This document shows positions 1 to 6,191 of a DNA stretch of 8,306 bases, in pieces (position 1 is the first letter of the stretch; every line of letters starts with the position of its first letter). A model generated the notes under the pieces. It searched no databases and was not told the DNA's origin. It saw nothing but the letters and a program-made list of their open reading frames with translations. The position numbers were made by a program, and so were the translations under genes. Origin of the DNA: an uncultured Bacteroidales bacterium (GTDB lineage: Bacteria > Bacteroidota > Bacteroidia > Bacteroidales > Muribaculaceae); assembly GCA_900554345.1 (NCBI GenBank), contig USHH01000092.1, positions 1-8,306 of the forward strand. Reading direction: 5' to 3'.

Positions 1-1088
1 CAGAGAGCACCGCCCCCCCCGCCCTTGCCGTCCCAGTGGCCGTCAATCCCGTCGATGTGGCCGGCCCGCTGCCCGCGCGCACAGAGCCTGCTGTGGCGGA
101 AACGGAGGTCCAGACCCCGGCGCAGACCGCCCCGCGCCAGACGCAGGCCACCTGGCAGAGACAGGCTCCCGCGCTGCCGCGAATCCCGGCCGGCCCCGCC
201 AACATCGTGCCCCCCTACCGCCACGACGCCACTTTCATGTATCCCATAGCGGGAAAGACAGGCGCACCGCAGGCCGACACCGCCGACACGCGTCAGACAC
301 TTCCCGCCGACTCCGTCTCCATGGCCGCCGACTCCACGGCTCAGGCAGAGAAGGCGCCCCCGGCCATAGTGCTCACCCCGCCGCGCGGACGGCAGCTCCC
401 CGAGATCAGCATGCCCGACTCCACCTCGTGGATCACCGGACTGCTCCTGCTCCTCTTCTGCCTCGTATGCTTCCGCTTCCGCAACAACAAGAAATACGTC
501 AGCGGGCTTCTGCGCGACCTTTTCGAGGTGCGCGAGCGCCACAACGTCTTCGACGACACGGTGCGCGAGACCTCCTTCCTGGTGCTTCTCAATATCCTCT
601 GGAGCGTGAGCGCCGGGGTGCTGCTCTGGGGCGTCCTCATATGGGCGATGCCCTACGACGCCACCTTCAGCTTCACCATGCCCCCCTCTCCGGAGCGCGC
701 CATCAAGATATGCATCGGGGTGACGCTCTGCTACACCATCCTCATGTCGGGGGCGTACTATCTCGTGGGCAGTGTCTTCTCCGACCGGCGACACGCCGCC
801 ATGTGGGTGAAGGGATACGCCGCCAGCCAGGCCCTCCTCTCCGTGCTTTTCTTCCCGCTCGCCCTGCTGTGCCTCTACTACCCGCAATGGCGGGGAATCA
901 TCCTCGCAGTGGCCCTCGGAGGCTTCATCCTGGCCAAAATCATATTTATATGCAAAGGTTTCAGGATTTTTTTCGCCCAACTTTCGTCGTGGGTGCTATT
1001 TTTGTACTACCTTTGCAGTCTGGAACTGGTGCCTCTCGCACTCACCTTCTTTTCCGCATGCCAACTATGCGCCTATCTGCTGCACTGA
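1..1088 (+). CDS. DUF4271 family integral membrane protein, 5' end outside window
   Basis: The frame is open from the left edge (first full codon at base 3) to TGA at 1086-1088. A GTG at 36 is an available start, but nothing marks it as the real one, so I treat the gene as 5'-partial. Numbering from GTG 36, residues 1-130 are rich in Pro, Ala and Thr and look disordered. Hydrophobic segments follow at about 133-148, 180-204, 222-247, 261-282 and 286-306, with a long one or a pair at 311-346. The basic loop RNNKKYVSGLLRDLFEVRER between the first two segments resembles Bacteroidetes DUF4271 proteins as I remember them. The family's function is unknown. Its usual place beside hemD is known, and hemD follows here after 28 nt, probably in the same transcript. 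The last quarter (about 930-1020) is noticeably more AT-rich than the rest. Confidence 0.8.
   Translation, partial: ESTAPPALAVPVAVNPVDVAGPLPARTEPAVAETEVQTPAQTAPRQTQATWQRQAPALPRIPAGPANIVPPYRHDATFMYPIAGKTGAPQADTADTRQTLPADSVSMAADSTAQAEKAPPAIVLTPPRGRQLPEISMPDSTSWITGLLLLLFCLVCFRFRNNKKYVSGLLRDLFEVRERHNVFDDTVRETSFLVLLNILWSVSAGVLLWGVLIWAMPYDATFSFTMPPSPERAIKICIGVTLCYTILMSGAYYLVGSVFSDRRHAAMWVKGYAASQALLSVLFFPLALLCLYYPQWRGIILAVALGGFILAKIIFICKGFRIFFAQLSSWVLFLYYLCSLELVPLALTFFSACQLCAYLLH
1008..1015 (+). promoter_or_regulatory. Possible internal promoter -7 box before hemD
   Basis: TACCTTTG matches the Bacteroidetes -7 consensus TAnnTTTG and lies in an AT-rich patch within the end of the DUF4271 gene. Transcription would begin near 1021, leaving a leader of about 95 nt before hemD. 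The expected -33 TTTG about 20 nt upstream is poor (TTTCG near 982-986). These bases also encode a hydrophobic helix, so the match may be chance. Confidence 0.25.
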
Positions 1089-1116
1089 ACACCGCAGCCG
1101 TCATAACACTACAGTA

Positions 1117-1884
1117 ATGAAGATAAAGAAAATCCTGGTGTCGCAGCCACGTCCTGCCAACGAAAAGTCGCCTTATTTCGACATCGCCACGCGCCATAAT
1201 GTCGAAATCGTGTTTCGCCCCATGATCAAGGTCGAGGGCCTGACATCGAAAGAATTCCGACAGCTCAAAATCAACCTCGCCGACTTCACGGCCGTGATTT
1301 TCACGTCGAAGGCCGCCGTCGACCATTTCTTCCGCCTCTGCGAGGAGATGCGCGTCAACGTCCCCGACACGATGCGCTACTTCTGCACCACCGAGGCCAT
1401 CGCCCTATATCTTCAGAAATATATCGTCTACCGGAAGAGGAAAATTTCTTTCGGCACCTCCGGAAAGCTCGACGACCCGCATCTGGTGCAGGCCATCGTG
1501 AAAAACCACAAGGAGAAGTTCCTCTTCCCGGTCTCCGACGTGCATAAGGACAGCCACGATATCCTCACCCAGAACAAGATCGACTTCACCGAGGCCGTGA
1601 TGTACCGCACCGTGAGCAACGACTTCACTCCCGACGAGCCCTTCGACTACGACCTGCTCCTCTTCTTCAGCCCCCAGGGTATCGCCTCGCTGCAGAAGAA
1701 TTTCCCCGACTTCGGCAAAGACGACCAGCAGATGTATATCGGCACTTTCGGCGCCGCCACCTCGCAGGCCGTGACCGACGCCGGCCTCCGGCTCGACTTC
1801 CAGGCTCCCACCCCCGAGAACCCCTCGATGACCGCCGCCCTCGACGCCTTCCTCACCGCCAACGAGGCCGATAACGCCGACTGA
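1117..1884 (+). CDS. hemD: Uroporphyrinogen-III synthase (HemD)
   Basis: This 255-residue protein has the length and two-lobed pattern of uroporphyrinogen-III synthase, the cytosolic enzyme that inverts ring D and cyclises hydroxymethylbilane to uroporphyrinogen III in tetrapyrrole synthesis. Visible family landmarks are VSQPRP (8-13) opening the first lobe, IFTSKAAVDHF (61-71), FFSPQGI (183-189), IGTFGAATSQAV (208-219) and the C-terminal PTPENPSMTAAL (231-242). HemD sequences diverge strongly, so the call rests on these motifs plus the DUF4271 neighbour. ATG 1117 is chosen because the VSQPRP strand begins directly after it. No Shine-Dalgarno sequence is visible, which is normal for Bacteroidetes. 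It ends 4 nt before the next gene, suggesting co-transcription. Confidence 0.88.
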   Translation: MKIKKILVSQPRPANEKSPYFDIATRHNVEIVFRPMIKVEGLTSKEFRQLKINLADFTAVIFTSKAAVDHFFRLCEEMRVNVPDTMRYFCTTEAIALYLQKYIVYRKRKISFGTSGKLDDPHLVQAIVKNHKEKFLFPVSDVHKDSHDILTQNKIDFTEAVMYRTVSNDFTPDEPFDYDLLLFFSPQGIASLQKNFPDFGKDDQQMYIGTFGAATSQAVTDAGLRLDFQAPTPENPSMTAALDAFLTANEADNAD

Positions 1885-1888
1885 CGTC

Positions 1889-4867
1889 ATGAACACCGTC
1901 GACGACTCCCTCCTCTCGCGTCTATACCTCAAGGACACGGCCTTCCAGAACCTCATGCAGAAGCGCATCTTCAATGTGCTTCTCATAGCCACCCCCTACG
2001 ACGCCTTCATCATGGAGGAAGACGGCCGGGTGGAGGAGCAGGTGTATTTCGAATACGTCTCGCTCAACCTCTCCTCGCCGCCGCGCTTCACCAAGGCCGC
2101 CAACTACGCCGAGGCCTACGAGCTGCTCGGCAGCCGCGAGTTCGACCTCGTCATAGCCATGCCCGGCGTCGATGTGGGAGAGACCTTCAAGGAGGCCCGC
2201 AACATCAAGGAGCGCTGGCCCGGCATCCCATTCGTGGTGCTCACTCCCTTCTCCAAGGAGGTGAGGCGCCGCATCGCCAACGAGGACACCTCGGCGGTCG
2301 ACTACGTCTTCTCCTGGCTCGGCAACGTCGACCTCATCCTGGCCATCATCAAGCTGATCGAAGACCGCATGAACGCCGACAACGACATCATCCACGTCGG
2401 CGTGCAGACCATCATCGTGGTGGAGGATTCAATCCGCTTCATATCCTCGCTCCTCCCCGACCTTTTCCGCTACTTGCTCCGCCAGTCGATGACCTTCTCC
2501 ACGGAGGCCCTCAACGAGCACGAGCAGATGCTACGCATGAGGGGACGCCCGAAGGTGCTCTTCGCACGCGACTACGCCGAAGCCACGGCGCTTGTCGACC
2601 GCTACGGCTCCCACGTGCTCGGCGTGATCTCCGACGTGCGCTTTCCCGTCGACGGCGTCAAGAATCCCGACGCCGGATTCTTGCTCGCCGACTACGTACG
2701 CCGCTCCCAGCCTTTCGTGCCCGTCATCATGCAGAGCCAGGAGAGCGACAACCGCCTCCGCGCCGAGATGCGCGGCTTCGCTTTCCTCGACAAGAACTCC
2801 AAGACACTCCCGCAGGAGCTCCGCGACCAGCTCGCATTCCTCTTCGGTTTCGGCGACTTCATAGTGAAGGACCCCGCCACCGGAAAGGAGATCATGCGCA
2901 TCCACGACCTCAAGGGGCTCCAGAAGAATATCTTCAACATTCCCTCCGACGCCCTCTTCTACCACTGCGCCACCAACGACATCTCGCGCTGGCTCTATTC
3001 CCGCGCCCTCTTCCCCATCGCGGAGGCGGTGAAGAGCTTCCGCTTCACGGAGATAGAGCAGGCACCCGCCGTCAGGAAGCTCGTCTTCGAGTGTATCGTG
3101 AAATACCGCCGCATGAAAAACCGCGGCGTGGTGGCCGTATTCCGCAAGGACCGCTTCGACCGATACAGCAATTTCGCGCGCATCGGCCAGGGCTCGCTCG
3201 GAGGCAAGGGTCGCGGCCTCGCATTCATCGACCAGATCATCAAGCGCCATCCGCAGTGCGACAGTTTCAAGGGTGTGGAGATCTCCATCCCCCGTACCGT
3301 AGTGCTCTGCACCGACATCTTCGATGAGTTCATGGACCTCAACCGCCTCTATCCGGTGGCGCTCTCCGACGCTCCCGACTCCGAGATCCTCGCCCGTTTC
3401 CTCGAGGCCCGGCTCCCCGAGAGCCTGCTCGAGGACTTCCTCGCCCTCTTCGATGTGGTCGACCGTCCGCTGGCCGTGCGCAGCTCCTCGCTGCTCGAGG
3501 ACTCCCACTACCAGCCTTTCGCCGGCATCTACGCCACATACATGATTCCGCACCTCGACGACACCCGCAAGATGCTCGAGCTCCTCTCCAACGCGGTGAA
3601 GAGCGTCTACGCCTCCGTCTTCTTCCGCGACTCAAAGGCCTACATGAACGCCACCAGCAATGTCATCGACCAGGAGAAGATGGCGGTGATCCTCCAGGAG
3701 GTGGTGGGCGAATACCACGACGGCTACTACTATCCGTCGTTCTCCGGCGTGGGGCGCTCCATCAACTACTACCCCGTGGGCGACGAGGTGGCCGAGGAGG
3801 GCGTGGCGGAAGTCGCCGCCGGTCTCGGCAAGTATATCGTCGACGGCGGCATGGCGCTCCGCTTCTCGCCGGCCCATCCGGGAAAGGTGCTCCAGACCTC
3901 CACTCTCCAGCTCGCGCTCCGCGACACGCAGACCACGCTCTACGCGCTCCCCTCGAGCGCCGAGGCTTCCGAGCGCTTCACCACCGACGACGGCTTCAAC
4001 ATAGTGCGCCTCAGTGTGGCCGACGCCTTCCGCTCCGGCTCGCTCAAATACCTGGTGTCGACCTACGACGCTGACGACCACGTGCTCCGCGACACGGGCT
4101 TCGGCCCCGGCCGCAAGGTGGTGACCTTCGCCAATGTGCTCCGCCAGAACGTCTTCCCGCTCGCCGACATCGTGGCCTTCATGCTCTCCACCGGGCAGTA
4201 TGAGCTCGGGCGGCCGGTAGAGATAGAGTTTGCCGGCAATATCAACCCCGACGCCATGTCGTCGGAGCATAAGGGAAAGCTCTACTGGCTCCAGATGCGC
4301 CCGATCGTCGACCGCAAGGAGATGCTCGACGACTCGATAATGAAGGTCGACGACAGCACGCTGCTGCTCCGCAGCGACACGGCCCTTGGCCACGGCATCA
4401 TGGACAATGTGCGCCACGTGGTGTATGTGCGTCCGCAGGGCTTCGACCGCATGCGCAATCCGGAGCTCGCCCTCGAGGTGGCGCGTCTCAACGACATGCT
4501 GCTCGAGCGCAACGAGCCCTACATCCTCATCGGCCCGGGGCGATGGGGCTCGTCCGACCCCTCGCTCGGCATCCCCGTGAAGTGGAGCCAGATCGCCGGC
4601 GCGCGCCTCATCGTGGAGTCGGCCCTCCCGGGCTACAGCATAGAGCCCTCGCAGGGCACCCACTTCTTCCAGAACCTCACTTCGTTTGGCGTGGGATATT
4701 TCACCGTCGACCCCTCGCGGGGCAACGGCTTCTTCGACTCCGAATGGCTCGACGCGCAGCCGGCCGTCTACGAGAGCGACACGCTCCGCATGGTGGAGTT
4801 TCCCTCTCCGCTTCCCATCGCCATCAACGGCATGAAGCGCCGCGGCATCGTGGCGAAGCCCGTATGA
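1889..4867 (+). CDS. Receiver-domain / PEP-synthase-type ATP-grasp protein (commonly labelled 'PEP synthase')
   Basis: The protein has 992 residues. Residues about 28-165 form a receiver-like fold in which the phospho-acceptor position is Met91 (FDLVIAM), so it should be inactive. Residues about 174-330 form a second receiver with acidic pair E179-D180, candidate phospho-acceptor D249 (VISDV), S283 and K302, so it looks functional. From about 425 comes a pyruvate-phosphate-dikinase/PEP-synthase ATP-grasp domain: GGKGRGL (438-444), AVRSSS (529-534), a QEVVG strand, GLGKYIV, and LYWLQMRPIV (798-807). The C-terminal 170 residues contain GPGRWGSSDP (882-891) and GTHFFQN (923-929). I find no GGxTxHAA phospho-histidine motif and no PEP-binding barrel, so conversion of pyruvate to PEP is doubtful. 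It may be a nucleotide-dependent kinase or ligase controlled by phosphorylation; the substrate is unknown. It starts 4 nt after hemD and overlaps the next gene by 4 nt (ATGA). Confidence 0.82.
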   Translation: MNTVDDSLLSRLYLKDTAFQNLMQKRIFNVLLIATPYDAFIMEEDGRVEEQVYFEYVSLNLSSPPRFTKAANYAEAYELLGSREFDLVIAMPGVDVGETFKEARNIKERWPGIPFVVLTPFSKEVRRRIANEDTSAVDYVFSWLGNVDLILAIIKLIEDRMNADNDIIHVGVQTIIVVEDSIRFISSLLPDLFRYLLRQSMTFSTEALNEHEQMLRMRGRPKVLFARDYAEATALVDRYGSHVLGVISDVRFPVDGVKNPDAGFLLADYVRRSQPFVPVIMQSQESDNRLRAEMRGFAFLDKNSKTLPQELRDQLAFLFGFGDFIVKDPATGKEIMRIHDLKGLQKNIFNIPSDALFYHCATNDISRWLYSRALFPIAEAVKSFRFTEIEQAPAVRKLVFECIVKYRRMKNRGVVAVFRKDRFDRYSNFARIGQGSLGGKGRGLAFIDQIIKRHPQCDSFKGVEISIPRTVVLCTDIFDEFMDLNRLYPVALSDAPDSEILARFLEARLPESLLEDFLALFDVVDRPLAVRSSSLLEDSHYQPFAGIYATYMIPHLDDTRKMLELLSNAVKSVYASVFFRDSKAYMNATSNVIDQEKMAVILQEVVGEYHDGYYYPSFSGVGRSINYYPVGDEVAEEGVAEVAAGLGKYIVDGGMALRFSPAHPGKVLQTSTLQLALRDTQTTLYALPSSAEASERFTTDDGFNIVRLSVADAFRSGSLKYLVSTYDADDHVLRDTGFGPGRKVVTFANVLRQNVFPLADIVAFMLSTGQYELGRPVEIEFAGNINPDAMSSEHKGKLYWLQMRPIVDRKEMLDDSIMKVDDSTLLLRSDTALGHGIMDNVRHVVYVRPQGFDRMRNPELALEVARLNDMLLERNEPYILIGPGRWGSSDPSLGIPVKWSQIAGARLIVESALPGYSIEPSQGTHFFQNLTSFGVGYFTVDPSRGNGFFDSEWLDAQPAVYESDTLRMVEFPSPLPIAINGMKRRGIVAKPV

Positions 4868-5427
4868 GCGGCTCCCGGTCAGGCTTCGTCTCTCCGTTGG
4901 GCGCGTGGCTGCATCCCTCACGCACGGCCCGCGAGCTCGCCGAGGCCCAGGCCTCGCTGCGCGACAATGCGGAGCGCCTCTCGGCGCTCGGCTCGTCGCT
5001 CGAGGCGCTGCGCCGCGACATGGCCACCCGCGACGCTGAGGTGACGTCGCTCGCGCTGCGCCTCACCAATTCGCAGACGCGTATCGTCTGCCTTCAGGAA
5101 GACCTCCGGCAGGCATACATCAAGATGGAGGACAATGAGGAGGTGACGCGCCGCATGGACGAGCTCGACCGCCGTCTCGCCGGCTTCGAGAAGGTGAAGC
5201 GTGAGTATGAGAAGACTATCGCGGAGCTGCGGAGCCGCCTGGCCGACGCACGCGCCACAATCCGCACGCTCACCGGCGAGGACATCGACAACGAGCTCAC
5301 CGACATCGACATGCTGCCTCTCCCGCCCCGCCGGAGCCACCGCCCCCTCCGCCGCGACCAATCATTCGACTTTCCCAAATCCGATCAGCACCCCGACTGG
5401 CTCATCCCCCTCCCCGACTCCCTGTAG
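4864..5427 (+). CDS. Small coiled-coil protein of unknown function
   Basis: I do not recognise a named family. The start is taken as ATG 4864, which overlaps the previous stop codon (ATGA, 4864-4867) and suggests translational coupling. The frame is open further upstream, but that part lies inside the preceding gene. The 187-residue protein has a short N-terminal segment (1-19), then a long charged heptad-like helical region (about 20-137, rich in Leu, Glu, Arg and Ala) predicted to form a coiled coil. A Pro-, Asp- and Arg-rich tail follows (about 138-187) that looks disordered and ends in DWLIPLPDSL. There is no signal peptide or membrane segment. Its coupling to the receiver/ATP-grasp gene suggests a partner or scaffold role (inference only). 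It is the last gene before terminator 5436-5472. Confidence 0.72.
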   Translation: MSGSRSGFVSPLGAWLHPSRTARELAEAQASLRDNAERLSALGSSLEALRRDMATRDAEVTSLALRLTNSQTRIVCLQEDLRQAYIKMEDNEEVTRRMDELDRRLAGFEKVKREYEKTIAELRSRLADARATIRTLTGEDIDNELTDIDMLPLPPRRSHRPLRRDQSFDFPKSDQHPDWLIPLPDSL

Positions 5428-5435
5428 CCGACGAC

Positions 5436-5472
5436 AAAGCGGGCCCGCACCGGATGGATGCGGGCCCGCTTT
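5436..5472 (+). terminator. Intrinsic terminator hairpin, left copy
   Basis: AAAGCGGGCCCGCA (5436-5449) pairs perfectly with TGCGGGCCCGCTTT (5459-5472) around the 9-nt loop CCGGATGGA. It lies 8 nt past the coiled-coil stop codon. The flanking A3/T3 sits inside the stem, so it could work in both directions. The run of T is short and is followed by ATATAT. Confidence 0.85.
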
Positions 5473-5475
5473 ATA
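5436..5475 (+). repeat. Direct repeat, left copy, flanking the R-M cassette
   Basis: This 40-nt block contains the whole terminator plus TTATA. It recurs in the same orientation at 7859-7899. The first 28 nt are identical; after that the right copy has one G-to-A change and one extra C. Similarity stops just outside the block on both sides. Confidence 0.9.
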
Positions 5476-5489
5476 TATCGAAATCCGGA

Positions 5490-5521
5490 TTTGCGTCAAT
5501 GAAATGGAATCGCTAACTTTG
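5490..5521 (+). promoter_or_regulatory. Bacteroidetes-type promoter of the R-M operon
   Basis: A -33 element TTTG (5490-5493) and a -7 element TAACTTTG (5514-5521, perfect TAnnTTTG) are separated by 20 nt, which matches the Bacteroidetes sigma-A promoter layout. The predicted transcript start is about 5-7 nt after the box, at 5526-5528, on the endonuclease ATG. The mRNA is therefore expected to be leaderless or nearly so. Confidence 0.75.
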
Positions 5522-5525
5522 CTGC

Positions 5526-6191
5526 ATGAAGAAACCGCTCACGATAAATTCCTTAATCAAGGAGGCAAAAGAGTTCTGTAAAGTCAATTCAGGCTTGTAT
5601 CGGACTGAACTGTTCGGCATTACCGACGGGAAGGCAGTCGGCACATTTGTGGAACATATTTTCCAGAAACATCTCCAGGAACGATATGACCTGACTGTCG
5701 GCAACTCGGCAAACGGGCTGGATCTACCTTCCGTCAATACCGATATAAAGGTCACCTCAATCAAGCAACCTCAATCAAGCTGTCCGTTTAAAGACAGCAA
5801 ACAGAAGATTTTCGGTCTTGGCTATAATCTGCTTGTATTCGTCTACAATAAATATGATGACCCTGCCACTAAAAAAGGAATGCTTGATTTCGTGTCGTGC
5901 TGCTTTGTCGACAAGAGCCGCACTGCTGATTTCCAGACAACCACGGGAATCCATAAGATAATCTCAAACCAAGGCAACCAAGACGATATTTTCGCATTCC
6001 TGACGGAGCATCATATTCCATGTGATGAAGTGACACTTTATCAAATGGCAGCTGAGATATTGACCCATCCGCCGCAAATCGGATATCTGACAATCTCCAA
6101 TGCCCTGCAGTGGCGGCTACATTACCGACGCATCGTCTCTCTGGCTGAAGATGTTGACGGAATCAAGCAGATAATAAGGTTTTCGGAATGA
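5526..6191 (+). CDS. Type II restriction endonuclease, MutH/Sau3AI-like active site
   Basis: This 221-residue soluble protein would cleave unmodified DNA at the site protected by the downstream methyltransferase. VGTFVE (38-43), GLDLP (D66) and TDIK (D73, K75) reproduce the MutH-type PD-(D/E)XK arrangement: VGxxxE, then D, then D/E-x-K, with 7 residues between the two acids as in MutH. The segments QPQSSCPF (81-88), FGLGYNLLVFVYNK and IGYLTISNALQWRLHY resemble, from memory, endonucleases that accompany NPPWVTN-type methyltransferases. The recognition sequence cannot be read from the protein. ATG 5526 is chosen because the next in-frame Met is far downstream, past the active site. There is no ribosome-binding site, consistent with a leaderless transcript. 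GC content is clearly below the upstream operon. The stop overlaps the methyltransferase start (ATGA, 6188-6191). Confidence 0.8.
   Translation: MKKPLTINSLIKEAKEFCKVNSGLYRTELFGITDGKAVGTFVEHIFQKHLQERYDLTVGNSANGLDLPSVNTDIKVTSIKQPQSSCPFKDSKQKIFGLGYNLLVFVYNKYDDPATKKGMLDFVSCCFVDKSRTADFQTTTGIHKIISNQGNQDDIFAFLTEHHIPCDEVTLYQMAAEILTHPPQIGYLTISNALQWRLHYRRIVSLAEDVDGIKQIIRFSE
5754..5781 (+). repeat. Two-copy 14-bp tandem repeat inside the endonuclease gene
   Basis: ACCTCAATCAAGCA (5754-5767) is followed directly by ACCTCAATCAAGCT (5768-5781), differing only in the last base. The period is not a multiple of 3, so the copies are read in different frames (TSIKQ, then PQSSC). Loss or gain of one unit would frameshift the enzyme just after catalytic K75. 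Confidence 0.85.

Noticed and set aside
13..20. Run of eight C near the left edge, a possible slippage tract.
   Set aside because: The DUF4271 frame reads through it as Ala/Pro codons in a Pro/Ala-rich segment. A single 8-base run with no second sign of phase variation is weak evidence.
428..1117. Overlapping + strand frame of 229 codons inside the DUF4271 gene.
   Set aside because: Arg/Pro/Leu-rich out-of-frame translation with no domain; the DUF4271 frame explains the region.
4543..4863. Upstream extension of the coiled-coil gene to an ATG at 4543.
   Set aside because: It would overlap over 300 nt of a well-supported gene, and its translation is low-complexity. ATG 4864 in an ATGA overlap is the better start.
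3632..4921. Long - strand open frame (429 codons) opposite the ATP-grasp gene; a similar one spans 2531-3553.
   Set aside because: GC-rich codon bias on the + strand leaves antisense frames open. The translations are Val/Glu/His/Arg-rich with no recognisable domain, while the + strand has clear motifs.
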